Position numbers and translations under genes: made by a program
Source: Gambelia wislizenii
Taxonomy: Eukaryota > Chordata > Lepidosauria > Squamata > Crotaphytidae
Length of the DNA stretch: 64,000 bases
Reading direction: 5' to 3'
Assembly (NCBI GenBank): GCA_030847615.1
Contig: JAUMIR010000005.1
Location: 80,510,492-80,574,491 of the forward strand
Notes under the pieces: model-generated
The model's database searches: none
What the model was told of the DNA's origin: nothing
What the model saw: the letters and a program-made list of their open reading frames with translations, nothing else
Shown here: one piece after another, positions 22,270-33,328 of the stretch
Position numbering within the stretch: position 1 is the first letter of the stretch
Layout of the letters: each line of letters opens with the position of its first letter

Positions 22270-23143
22270 TGTATTGATTGTCAGAGCTTTTAACGGCACC
22301 ACTATTGCCTGGTGTCACTTATCAACTTGTCATCATGAACTATCTTTCTCTGAATCCTCTTCTGCATCTCTCTGCTTCAACAGATTTTGCTTAGAGGATG
22401 TCATTACAAGACATCACCTTGTCAGTTTCTATGCCCCAAAGGTTGGGTTTTTCTTTCTTAGGCTCCATCTGATTTTCCCCTCCATTTCTGAACAAGTGTA
22501 CTGCATGACTCTCTGCAGGCCAGTTACTGTGTTTCATGCCCTGGTTGACTTCCGGCAGAGATAATCTCTGACTGATTCTGCACCCTCCAACTCTTAACAG
22601 TAATTAACCTATGGATTTCTACTTATCTGTGTCATTCTCTAGTAGATATACCTGCAGAATATAAATAAGTCACATTATATTATACATTTTTGCGGAACTT
22701 ATTGAGCTACTACCATCTTTTTTTTTTCCTACTTGGATCATGTGGTTCTCAATGTTTGCTTTTTAAAATGGCTAACTTCCTGCCAAAGTCAGAAATCTCT
22801 GTTCTTACCTTAGGTCATGCTAGGTCATTTCCAATTTTGAGGGAGCCCTTGAAGGGTACACGCCTGCACCAGTGGGCTCCATATTAAGGTTTACCTGACT
22901 CTGATTAGCTAGATTGTGGGTGCTACAAAAGGACCACCATTACATTCCACACAGTGCCCACAAAGTAACATCACTCCAGAGTACTGTGAGGGAGTATTAA
23001 AGGCTGAGGAAGTATTAAACACTGAAGAAGAGGAGTACAAGTGAAATGAGGCCAAGGGCAGGTTACCAGGTGGAACCAAGCCTAAGACCTTAGTATGTGA
23101 AAGGGGAAACTGGAGGCCTTAGGACCCTCCAAAAATTCCTGCC

Positions 23144-23185
<42 letters not shown>

Positions 23186-23940
23186 CCTAGCAGTTGTCCA
23201 TCCCTGCCATATGGCAAGAACTTCCTCTTGTGAAAGGCGGGAAAGTGTTAAGGAAACACTGTACCACAAAAACTCTGAACAGAAGCTCTACACAGCTGGA
23301 AACCCAAAAGAATGTCTGTTTCAGCATTTATTCTATCCAAGTACTGCAATTATCTTAAACAGCTCTTTTCTAGGTACACTTGTCATCTGAAGTAAATTAA
23401 GTGACAATGGGAAAACAGCTTTCTCCATTGCAATATCCCCTTTCCATAAGGTTGCCATATATCCCAGTTAACCTTTTTCACCCAGGTTCTAGACAAGCCA
23501 CTCTGTAGCTGTTTTTACAATTAGATTTCCCAGATTCTAAGCTTCCTTCCTTTTTCTTTTTCTTTTTTTTAAAAATAAAGTCTCTAGCCCTTGTAGAAGA
23601 CAAGAAAAAAACATGCAGCCACATTTTGTGAGACTTGAGCCTGTTACTGCTTTTCAGGTATTTTCACTCAAGGAGTGAAGCTGTTGACAGTTTGATAAAC
23701 ATTATTAGCACCACATAGATTTATAATTGAAGAGTGATACATCAATCTCTGTAGTACAAATTTGCACAGTCCTGGCTCTGATATGCATGAGGAGCATCAA
23801 TTCTTTCTGTAGACTCAGAAGCACTTTTCAGGGAAACTGCACTCCTTCGTGTATTCTTTTATTTATAGATATGCATGCTTGCAATGTTAACTATTTTTTT
23901 AAATGTAATTTTATGTCAAAATCAGGAAATCTGCTCAGGT
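22270..23940. other. unassigned DNA
   Basis: No gene recognised. Holds the (TA)n tract at 23145-23182 and short T-rich runs near 23570. Confidence 0.35.
23145..23182. repeat. (TA)n microsatellite
   Basis: Nineteen uninterrupted TA units. Confidence 0.97.
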
Positions 23941-23944
23941 TTAG

Positions 23945-24782
23945 AAAGAATTAATCAGCAGGTCCATTTTAGACTGGAGAGCTGGGCCCAAGCTAACAAA
24001 ATGAAATTCAATACGGAGAAATGTAAGGTACTGCACTTAGGGCGGGAAAATGAAATGCATAGATATAGGATGGGAGAGACCTGGCTGAACGAGACTACAT
24101 GTGAAAGGAATCTAGGAGTCCTAGTAGACCACAAGTTGAACATGAGCCAACAGTGTGATGCGGCAGCTAAAAAGGCCAATGCGATTTTGGGCTGCATCAA
24201 TAGAAGTATAGTGTCTAGATCAAGGGAAGTAACAGTGCTGCTCTATTCTGCCTTGGTCAAACCTCACCTAGAATACTGTGTCCAGTTCTGGGCACCACAA
24301 TTCAAAAAGGATATTGACAAATTGGAGCATGTCCAGAGAAGGGCAACTAAAATGGTGAAAGGTCTGGAAACCATGCTTTATGAAGAGAGACTTAGGGAGC
24401 TGGGTATGTTTAGCCTGGAAAAATGACAGTTAAGAGGCAATATGATAGCCCTGTTTAAGTATTTGAAGGGGTGTCACGTTGAGGATGGAGCAGGCTTGTT
24501 TTCTGCTGCTCCAGAGACTGGAACACAGAGCAATGGATGCAAGCTCCAGGAACAGAGATTCCACCTCAACATTAGGAGGAACTTTTTGACAGTAAGAGCT
24601 GTTCGGCAGTGGAACGCACTCCCTCGGAGCGTAGTGGGGTCTTCTTCCTTGGAGGTCTTTAAACAGAGGCTGGATGGCCATCTGTCAAGGGTGCTTTGAT
24701 TGTGATTTCCTGCGTGGCAGGGGGTTGGACTGGATGGCCCTCGTGGTCTCTTCCAACTCTACAATTCTATGATTCTATGATT
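23945..24782 (+). mobile_element. CR1 LINE, 5'-truncated, longest coding remnant in window
   Basis: ORF2 C-terminus is readable from about [13 protein letters not shown] through [40 protein letters not shown] and [14 protein letters not shown] to [11 protein letters not shown], where a TGA (24424-24426) stops it. The same frame resumes at once ([37 protein letters not shown]). A single nonsense change therefore separates two open segments. The 3' end carries ATTCTATG octamers. This is the youngest-looking CR1 here, 5'-truncated within the RT. Confidence 0.95.
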
Positions 24783-24959
24783 CCTTTCTCTGATGAGTAA
24801 TAATAACATACCAAAACAACATACCAAAAGCAGGGTTCTCCCACAACTGAGGGAAGGAAAGAAAAGTTTGTTCCACCCAATCCACCTTGTCTTCTGCTGC
24901 CATCACTATCTCTCTCATGCACACACTTTGCCTTATTTCCCTCTCCTCATATTCCTTGC

Positions 24960-25600
24960 CTTATGGTGGTGACGGTGGTGTTTGAGGGAGTGGGTGAGTG
25001 TAAGGAAGAACAAGGCAAATGTGAATGGAGGCGAGAGAGGAAAAGGGGATGGAAGATATACTGGCAAGACACAAAGGGCAAGTGGGAGACAGTGCAAGGT
25101 AATGCAACTGCCAAAAGAACATAGGAGGCACTGTGCCAGGGCAGGTAGTGTGACAAATTAAAGCAAGGATGGATGTGAGGGTAGAAGGTCAGTAGTGGGG
25201 TGTGAATTGTAAGAAGGCTCAGTAATAAAACGTGAGGTAAATAAAGAGGCATAGTGATGGGAGGCAAAGGAGGTGGGATGCAAGGGAGAGGCACAGTGTT
25301 AGAAAATGAGTCAAAGGGGGAAGAGAGGGCAGGAGACAGTGTGAGACGAGGCACATACTGTAAATATGAATCAAGAGAGAAAGAGAGAATGGGAGCATGA
25401 ATGAGGTACAAGGGAAGGGCATGCGGTGAGTGATGGGAGAAGACAGAGTGGGAGGCAAGGTATAAGGGAAGAGCCACAGCAATGCAAGGCAAGACAAGGG
25501 AAGAGAGGGTTTGGGAAGCAGTGAGCTGAGGTAATAAAGAGGGAAGGGAAGAGAAGGTGATGACATGGTTAGGGAGAAGAGTGAGATGGCAGAAGTATAG
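24960..25600. repeat. purine-rich strand-asymmetric tract
   Basis: For about 640 bp the + strand is dominated by G and A (GGGAGGCAAAGGAGGTGGGA and AGGGAAGAGAGG-type words) with scattered pyrimidines. Loosely repeated words (GAGGCACAGTG, GAGGCACATAC, GGGAGGCAAGG) suggest a decayed tandem array. The long minus-strand open frames here (24947-25492 and 25219-25656) are low-complexity S/L/P translations of this composition and are not genes. Confidence 0.6.
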
Positions 25601-25746
25601 GAAAATGAAATGATGCAGCTCATCATTTCTGCCACTACACCATCTGAGGCAGCCACTTTACTCTGCCTAACAGGCAGACTGACTCTGAATAATGGTCAGC
25701 ATTTTAAAAGTTTTTTTTTTTTAAGCTATACTTATAGCAACCTGAA

Positions 25747-26292
25747 TCAGGCCAGTATGACTTTTTTCATTTTGCATATATAGCCATAAGGCTGACCATA
25801 GGTGCAGTTAGGTAATGTTAAGACACTGCATTTAATGGTCACCTGGAAGGGAGACTCTACCATTGTTAACTGTGCATTACTTCTCCCTGTTAAAAATGTT
25901 TTACAGTTCTTCCTTGACTGCACTGCTTCCATGCTCTGTGCCTGGGGCATGCTACCACTAGAACCCTCTGTTCTGCCTGTTTTGACATGGTTGCTTGCCA
26001 CCATGGTGGTGGTGTTCACATGCCTGAACAGACTGAATATGCCTTGGGCATGCTGAAAATCTCTAGGTATGAAAAACCTCTTCCAGTTCTGAATAATGCT
26101 TGCAGCTCTTTTTTTATTCATTTGCTTACATACTCTGTGTGCTTCAGTGATGTGCTTCATGTGTCTGGGTCTGACAACTTTTCCTGTTTCCTGTGCTTGC
26201 AGCTCTGTGGCTGTGAGACTTCTGTTGCAAATTTAACAAACACAAATTTTGATGACTCAAGCAGGACCCCAACTTTAGTGCACCCCTTATGA
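25747..26292. other. unidentified region with few stops on both strands
   Basis: A minus-strand frame of 137 codons (25747-26160) overlaps + strand frames 25802-26056 and 25987-26292. None resembles a family I know. No splice or promoter context supports a gene. Confidence 0.3.
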
Positions 26293-26419
26293 TAGGGGAA
26301 GCTCTACCTGCTGAACATGGGCCCCTTCAGTTAAAGATGTAGGAGCCGTGTAAGGGAAAAATTGTGGGTAACAAAGTGGTAAACAAAAGTATTTCGTAAG
26401 GGTACACAAAATACTGTTC

Positions 26420-27622
26420 AATGTCTGCATCAATAATATGGTACAGTCCCTGTCTAACAACACAGACTCTCACTTATCTAAAACAGCAAATTGATCAATC
26501 CCTGTCTCTCAGATGATACCATAATCTTATCTTTTACAGAAGGGGGATTTAGAAGATCTCTTTGGATTATTTTCTACATATTGTACCAAGGAGAGGCCTA
26601 TGATAAATCACTATCACATTTCTTGTTTTCTCAGAAAGGTTCACTCAGCATAGGTGGCAGTTTAATGGCCTTCACATAGAATAAATGAGGCTATGCAAAT
26701 ATTTGGGAGTAGCGTTTCAGTCATCTGGGGCATGGAGAAGGTAAGCCTATGGATGATGCCTAAAGACAAGTTGCTGCCATCCTTAGATGCTTTTTCTCCA
26801 AGGAAGGCTCACATATAACAACTGTGATAAAAGTGTTCCAGAGCAAAGTAACTTCTCAACTCTTGTACAATTCTCACCTGTGTGTTTCTAAGGCCTCTGA
26901 AATTTGGTATAGGTCAAGTTTCTGCACAGCATCCTTGGTGTCTCACATTGTTTTCTAAAAATAGAGTAGAATCTATAATGTTATGGCTTGAGGAATATGA
27001 TTGGTTCTACCCAATGAGCTATTTATTTAAGTTGAATCCTACTGTTCCTAGTCTAGCCACCCGTTTTAATCAACAATGTTTCCTGTTTGAGGTCTTTTAA
27101 GCAGAGATTACAACAATACAGGTTTTCCACTTCAACTTTACTGCACTTGGGATTACCATTCTGCCATTATCTTACTAGAAGACTCATTTGCATACAAGCT
27201 CATTGCACACGATGTCTCTGACCCCGACAGTCAGGCATGGTCAAAATATGTCCTGCTATATTTTAAGGATATTCACTCCCAATTTATAGATTTGACTTTG
27301 GAAAAGTTCTCTGGCAGATCTAGTAGCTTCTTTACACCCTTTCTTCTTTCAAATTCCTCTAAAGAATCTGTGTTGAAGTTGAAAAATTTTGTACATTAGC
27401 ATATTTCACTAAGAGCAAGTTGGTCAATTTCCACCAGGGCTTATCCTAAAGCTAGTGGGTCCTATTTGGTACTGATTCGAAGCTAATTATTGAACTTAGG
27501 TATATATAAGGGAATATTTGTACCTGGGAGCTGTTTTTTTAAAAAAACTTTTTTTTTTTTTTGCTGTGTTCTACTTTGTTCTTCTTATAACTGATCTGTG
27601 GTTGTAATAAAGTTGATTGATT
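26420..27622 (+). mobile_element. LINE remnant, clade unassigned
   Basis: Broken translation shows an RT-like series: NNMVQSLSNNTDSH, then DDTIILS after a frame change (the remains of an ADD box region), then SLWILF-, FGSSVSVIWG- and VPSLATRFNQQCF-like words. This matches in order the C-terminal half of a common squamate non-LTR retroelement. The 3' end is GTAATAAAGTTGATTGATTG, a typical LINE tail. Heavily mutated. The short open frames at 26491-26679 and 26882-27100 are pieces of it. Confidence 0.6.
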
Positions 27623-27639
27623 GAAGCTTGGGTACAGGA

Positions 27640-28785
27640 GCACATGTATCCCATGGCCCACTGGTTGCATACCCCTGCATTATATGCCAAAAATCTAAGC
27701 AATAAACTTTGTTCCCTATCTGCAAAGCAATTTTTAAATGAGTGATTTTGAGTGTGAAATTAACAGGGAGAGGGTTCTGGTTTCACCATATCAATTAAAT
27801 AATGAGCAAACAATGATCAAATGAGGCTGCCTGGAATTTAAGGGATTAATGTGGAAACTAGTTCCTTTATGGAACAAACTCAAACATGTCTTCCAAGTGT
27901 TGATTCTGACTCCTACATATGCTGATTTTCCCTTGACCTTCTGGGTCAGTCTGCTCCATTCTTTTGCCAAGGCTGTGATGAAATGATTGAAATTACAGAT
28001 GACATTTCTTTCTTTAAACCACCTGGATTGCGTCAGTAATGAAACCTTCATCTCAGCATAGGTGAATATAAATCTTCCCATTCAAGCTTCATGGGCAGCT
28101 CAGTGCTTCTCAATTTTTCTGGAGTGACAAGTGCTGCTTTTTTTTTTTTTTTTGGTAGAATGTGTAACATTTCAGTGGAAATGGAACTGCACAAACATTC
28201 ATGCAAAACCTTTCCTGCTTGCCTGCTTGGAAAGTTAATGAGGAAAAAGGCAAAGGAAAGTCTTTACCCTCCAGATAAGTAGCAAATTGAAATGATATAT
28301 TGGTGCCAGGGTTTTTACAGCATGTTATCTGTCATGGTCACAATTCATTATTTCACACAGAAGAAAACATTTATATTGATTCCTCTCTGGAAATGCAACA
28401 GGTAATATTGGTGAGTGTGACAGATTCCCTTTCTAGGCCGGATCTGCAGTCTAACCCTTCAATCTCTGTAACTCACCTTGCTCCTATAACTTTAAAATCC
28501 CTTCCTGGGTCTGGTTTTTGGGCTTTGAGGTAACATTTATACCGGACAAGTAGCTGTGTTTACTGGTGGGTTCAGTATGGCAGCCTGTGACTTAATTTCC
28601 TTAATCAGTCAGAAATAAAATATATCCAGGTAAACAACAAAATAGTAAAGGTTTATTGTATAAAACACAAGTTAAACATCTAGCACTAGTTGGCTGTATA
28701 TACAGTACAATATAACACTCTAGTTAAAACAAAGCAATACTTTTCCCGAACTCTTTCCACAGTCTCAATTCCTTACAAACCAAAG
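27640..28785. other. unassigned DNA
   Basis: No recognised gene. Holds a poly-T run at about 28138-28153. Confidence 0.35.
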
Positions 28786-28790
28786 TCCTT

Positions 28791-28997
28791 GGGCCCCTTC
28801 ACACAATACCGTTATGGCACTATGATTCCATTTGACTGGCCATAGTTAGGTCCTGGAGAATCCTGGGGTTTGTAGTTTGGTGAGGCACTAGAGCTCCCTA
28901 GCCCTCCCTAGACACTGAATCCCAGGATTCTATAGGATGTTGCAATAGCAGCTAAAGTGAAATCATAGCACTAAAGGTGTGTAGTATGAAAGGGCCG
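28791..28997. mobile_element. palindromic MITE, family of 999-1211
   Basis: Left end GGGCCCCTTCACACAATACC is inverted at the right as GTGTGTAGTATGAAAGGGCC. Centre phrase GGGGTTTGTAGTTTGGTGAG is shared with the 1-kb element, and ATCCCAGGATTCTATAGG is its inverted partner. Non-coding, hAT-like by general appearance. Confidence 0.72.
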
Positions 28998-29335
28998 CCT
29001 ATGGTCATCTTATCCATCTTATCCATCCCTACTGCTAACCATTTCTCTACTACTTACTGATCCTATCAATACCTGTCCCTCTCAAGATTTCAATCATTCC
29101 TGTCACTTAAATGGCCCTATCTAACCCTTAAACAGACAAGCCTCTGGTTTTATATTCTCTCCTCCCATAGCCCCTCCTCCACACCATTCCATGAGCTGTG
29201 ATTGGCTGACTCCTGTCAGGCTGTGGATACAAATAATTTAAACCGTCTTCACAGTGATGCATTAAAATTTTTACTCAAATGAGCTCAAGGGGGTACAGAT
29301 GGCTTTCTTCATTCTCTCCCTTTTTTATTTTGTTT
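28998..29335. other. unassigned DNA
   Basis: No recognised feature. Confidence 0.35.
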
Positions 29336-29338
29336 GGT

Positions 29339-29414
29339 GGGTTTTGTCTGTCTGTCTGTCTGTGTGTGTGTGTTTTTTGTTTTGTTTTTTGTTTTTTGTT
29401 TTTTTTGCGGGGGG
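29339..29414. repeat. (GTCT)n(GT)n and T-rich simple repeat
   Basis: Four TGTC units, then (TG)n, then T-runs broken by single G, ending in a G8-type run. Confidence 0.9.
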
Positions 29415-29416
29415 GG

Positions 29417-29565
29417 GCAACAACCCTAAGAAGTAGTTTGGGCTGAGCAACAGAGACTGGCCCAAGATCACCCAGCAATTCAGATGGTTCACAGGGAATA
29501 GAACATGGTTCTTTCAAAAATTTCATTCCAACAACCTAACTACTGCACCACTCCATCTCTCTAAT
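29417..29565 (-). mobile_element. tRNA/CORE SINE fragment
   Basis: + strand phrases CAACAACCCTAAGAAGTAG, ACTGGCCCAAGATCACCCAG and CTAACTACTGCACCACTCCA are the complements of tail, CORE and tRNA-like head of a squamate SINE. Diverged. Confidence 0.65.
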
Positions 29566-29837
29566 ATACAAATTTCTGTGTCTTTCTGAGTCTTTTACAG
29601 AATCTGGCCCAGTGGTCCAATGCCATCTGAACTCCAGTTTCCCTGTTGCCTGAATTCATATTTTGGTCTACTAGTTCTGATGCCTGCCTATTTTGCCAAA
29701 TGTGTCAGTACAACCTTTCTCATATAATATTTAGTAATTACCTTTTAACAATTCAGATTAGACAGCATAGGATTCTGGACCTGCCAAGCATGCTATGCCC
29801 ATCTGTGCATGATTACAATTACTCAGATCTACAGCAG

Positions 29838-29972
29838 GGATGTGTGGATTGTGTGACCCTCCAAATATTGTTGGACTGCAAGTTGCTGAAGTCCCAGCCA
29901 GTGTAGCCAGTAGTGATAAATGCTGAGAATCAGAGTTTGCGAACATCTGGAGGGCTGCACAATTCCCACTCC
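29838..29972. mobile_element. hAT-like MITE
   Basis: Left CAGGGATGTGTGGATTGTGT and CCTCCAAATATTGTTGGACT; right GAACATCTGGAGGGCTGCAC and ATTCCCACTCCC. The halves are inverted copies, and related copies lie at 59667-59806 and 16619-16760. Confidence 0.7.
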
Positions 29973-29974
29973 CA

Positions 29975-30555
29975 ATCTATAGGATGATTCAGATCTGTCA
30001 GCTTGAACTGTGAGTGAAAGCCATTCTGGCATATAATGAGCCAACTAATATCTATGTTGTCTCCTGTTCAGCCAGTAAATTGCCTCCTCTTTCAGATTTT
30101 TCAATAGGCAGCATATGATTCTGCAAAAGGGAAGCATATTGCATGCATTATTCATATGACAGAGTAAACCTTCCATGTAACCACAGAAAGCACATGATCA
30201 TAGCTCCGGTTAAAATTTTCTACCTCCTTTCTCCATTTTTACTAACTTTGGTAAGGGTTTAATTTCAACATATAATGTCAAATCTAAAACACCAAATGCT
30301 CTGCAGATGGCAGGAAGAAGTATTTTTATCTTACAACTGAAGATAAGGTTTTTATTTCTACCTTACTTGAAACGTGGCTGTATCTTCTGTCTGAACACAA
30401 TGTTGATATAACAGAAGACACTTCAGATTTCTTAAATCCCCAGCTTTTTCTATGGTTCGTTTAAATGAATGCTGTCTTACATTCCTAATAAACTAGTAGT
30501 TACTTTCAAAAGTTACTTTTAAACAGCAATTCTCGGGAAGTTTTCAAATCTCTCA
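29975..30555. other. unassigned DNA
   Basis: No recognised feature. Confidence 0.35.
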
Positions 30556-30721
30556 TTAACTAGCTATACCCGGCATAACATACACCATTATCTACATATA
30601 TAAAATGCTTTGGTATGTTTCCATCCCTGCTCTGCTCCTTGTCCACTTAGGAAACATGTCAAGAGTATGATCATTTGATGCATTAATATATAACCTTTCA
30701 AATCAACTATAATTGTTAGTT

Positions 30722-31318
30722 TCATGCCGAGAGCCCCACCGCCACCGCCATGGAACTGCACATACACACACACCATGCCACATATAAACCATTCATGTCA
30801 GGATGCAAGAGCCCCTCCTCCGCTGCCACCCTGCAACTGAGTATACACACACACCATGCTACACACACACACACACACACACCATGCTACACACAGAGAG
30901 AGACTTATAATAGAATCATAGAATTGCAGAGTTGGAAGAGACCACGAGGGCCATCCAGTTCAACCCCCTGCCACGCAGGAAATCTTGATCAAAGCATCCC
31001 CGACAGATGGCAATCCAGCCTCTGTTTAAAGACCTCCAAGGACTTCATGCATGCCAGAACACGAAAGCCACTCTGATGCCACCATGCAATCGCACGAACA
31101 CACAAACACCCCATCCTGCACACACACCCTATGCTACACACACACACACACACCATGTGCACCAGGATGTGAGAGCCCCTCTGCTGCTGGCATGCACAAA
31201 TACAAACACACACCATGCTACACACACACCACATGCTACAACCCCCCATGCTATACACACACACACACACACACACCATACATGCCAGGACATGAGATCC
31301 CCTCCACCGTCATATTCA
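30722..31318. repeat. VNTR of about 75-125 bp with (CA)n modules, inside Helitron
   Basis: Five diverged units each contain a CATGCCAGGATGTGAGAGCC-like word, a CTGCCACC-like word, and a (CA)n run followed by CATGCTACA. Units start near 30722, 30797, 31049, 31157 and 31282. A CR1 fragment (30911-31041) separates the second from the third. Unit length varies mainly through the CA run. Confidence 0.75.
30911..31041 (-). mobile_element. CR1 LINE 3' fragment nested in Helitron VNTR
   Basis: Minus-strand CR1 3' end: the complement reads ATAGAATCATAGAATTGCAG, then CCATCCAGTTCAACCCCC, and stops after GACCTCCAAGGA. Only the 3' UTR and last few ORF2 codons are present. Confidence 0.92.
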
Positions 31319-31405
31319 GAAAGGTCTTGAAGCTTTCCACATGTTTCCACCCCAAGGCCCAACAGCAAGGACAGCACAGAAGGCTGAAGGGCCAAGAGCA
31401 AGGAG

Positions 31406-31652
31406 CAGCTACAGACAGCACAGAAGGCCCAGTCCCCACCCCCCCTGGCCCAGCTACAGACAGTACAGAAGCCTCCAGGCCCCCTTTCCCCCAGCCAGCT
31501 ACAAACAGCACAGAAGGCCCCAAGCCCCCAGGTCCAGCTACAGACAGCACAGAGGGCCCAAGGCCCAGCTACAGACAGCACAGAGGGCCCCAGGCCCAGC
31601 TACAGATAGCATCGAAGGGCCCGGGCTCAGCTACAGACAGCACATAAGACCA
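31406..31652. repeat. GC-rich minisatellite, 31-45 bp units
   Basis: The word CAGCTACAGACAGCACAGA, with small changes, starts at 31406, 31451, 31496, 31535, 31566, 31597 and 31628. Spacings are 45, 45, 39, 31, 31 and 31 bp, so later units are shorter and more regular. Confidence 0.93.
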
Positions 31653-31929
31653 TGTTGCGGTGGCCAAGACGGAGGGCCGAATGCCACTCTTAAATAGCAG
31701 TTGCCCTGGCTGCTTCAGGTGTGCTATGTGGTTACAGCCAGCTACATCTGATAGTTTGGCCGTGGTTCTTCCAAGACTCCCACAGCCAGGGCCTGAGTCT
31801 ATAAAGAGGCTGTGCCATCTGCTGCAGCCAGGGGCCTAGTCCTGAAAGGAGAGGCAGATCCTGACACGTAAGCAGCCAATCAGCACACTGCAAACAGCAA
31901 CACACCCAAGAGAATTATATATATAGATC

Positions 31930-32944
31930 TGAAGGCTTTCCACCCCTTTAGCGAGGTAATAGAGAAGTAAAGAGGAACACAAAAAAATAACATGAGTCAC
32001 TTTCTCTGTACTGCAACAAGTAATGTTAATGGGTATCTGCTCCAACATTGTAGTAACTAATGGGAATTAATTCTTTTTTAAAACTATTTTTCTAAGCCTG
32101 GACTCTGGCCTGGGTTTCCTGTATAGTAGCTCCCTGTGACACTTTAAAACAAGCCACATGTTCTTTACCTGTGTTTTAAGCATATGCTGTTGCTTGGGCA
32201 GAAAATTAGCATTCCCCCCCCCACTGTCATCATTGCATGTTTTCAATGTTGACCAGCAAACCAACCCTCAAAATGACATTTTCAAAATGTCAATGATAGT
32301 TCCGTTAATAAATTTAAGATAGTCAATATAAGAACTGTCAATCCAATTTCTATTCTTGAGAAAATAAAGTCACACCAACTTCATGGATATGACTGATTGA
32401 TACCAATAAAATGTACTAGGTCAATATTCAGTTCTTCAGAGGAAAGAAAAAAAAGCCCAAGTAATTAAAAGTATAATAATGCAGTATTCTGAAATAATGA
32501 GAGTACAGCAAAATATTGACTAGTTCAAAGCTTGAACAAGGTCCAGTCACTTAAACTAATGTTAAGTGACTGGATTTTGTTCATGCCTTTAGCTTTGTCT
32601 GTAATACACAATAAAAGAAAAGAAAAGAACCCTAGAAAGAGATTAGAATGCAGCAGCAGTTCTGATACAGCTATATCTACTAGTGAAAGCTTCGTTACCC
32701 ATGGTGGAACAAAAAAGTTTCTCTTGTACATTGGGTAGCAGAAACATAACAACTGGCTAAAGAAAGGGTTTCCCATTTGTCAGCTCCAAACTGCATATAC
32801 CTGTTCTTCTGATTGGGTAAGAATGTAATTCTTCATGAATTTTCTTCTCAACAGAAGAAACAAGTAATTTTAGTAACTTTCTTCGTGCTGCAGGAAAGTC
32901 TCCAAAAACCATGCAGTTTTCAAATCCCATTCACAATTTGGGAC
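31930..32944. other. unassigned DNA
   Basis: Short inverted word pair GTCCAGTCACTTAA / TTAAGTGACTGGA at about 32541-32573; no other feature. Confidence 0.35.
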
Positions 32945-32947
32945 TTA

Positions 32948-33298
32948 GGACTTTTTCGGATGAGGGTTTATAACGCTAGCAGCCTCGTCCCCGTTGCGAG
33001 GCTGCTGCACTGCAGGGTGTCCCTTTCGGATGACACTCTGCCCTGCTGATCCTCTGCTGGTACTGTTGCATAACCGCGGGGACGCTGCAGCGTTATATTT
33101 GGCAGTTTTCTAATCACGCAAGTTGATTGTGATTAGAAAACCACCAAATATAACACTGCTCTATCCCTGCGGTTACGCAACAGTACCGGCAGAGGATCAG
33201 CAGGGCAGAGCGTCATCCGAAAGGGATGCCCTGCAGCGCAGCAGCCTCGCAACGGGGACGAGGCTGCTAACGTTAGAAACCCTCATCCGAAAAAGTCC
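32948..33298. mobile_element. Harbinger-like foldback MITE, family 1, copy B
   Basis: Same ends as 20791-21087 (GGACTTTTTCGGATGAG and its inverse), flanked by TTA at 32945-32947 and 33299-33301. The left arm (about 32948-33118) and right arm (about 33130-33298) are nearly complete reverse complements, including the centre words GTTTTCTAATCACG / GTGATTAGAAAAC. It appears full length, longer than copy A by about 54 bp. Confidence 0.9.
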
Positions 33299-33328
33299 TT
33301 ATTCTGTGCAAAGAAAGAACATTTATAT

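Larger units (their letters stand above)
30560..31927 (-). mobile_element. non-autonomous Helitron carrying minisatellites
   Basis: Read on the minus strand it starts TCTATATATATAATTC directly after an A and ends GCCGGGTATAGCTAG directly before a T. TC at the 5' end, CTAG (CTRR) at the 3' end and insertion between A and T are the defining marks of Helitrons. A weak imperfect hairpin (GGTGTATGTTATGCC) lies about 10 bp inside the 3' end, where a Helitron hairpin is expected. There is no Rep/helicase coding sequence. The body is made of two tandem-repeat blocks (30722-31318 and 31406-31652) with a CR1 fragment nested between units of the first. The open frames here are translations of the repeats. 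Confidence 0.72.

Noticed and set aside
24947..25656. Two long minus-strand open frames (181 and 145 codons)
   Set aside because: They are low-complexity translations of a purine-rich tract, with overlapping frames, and show no domain.
31051..31697. Long proline-rich open frame (198 codons)
   Set aside because: It is the translation of minisatellite units in the Helitron; the same repeats are open in several frames.
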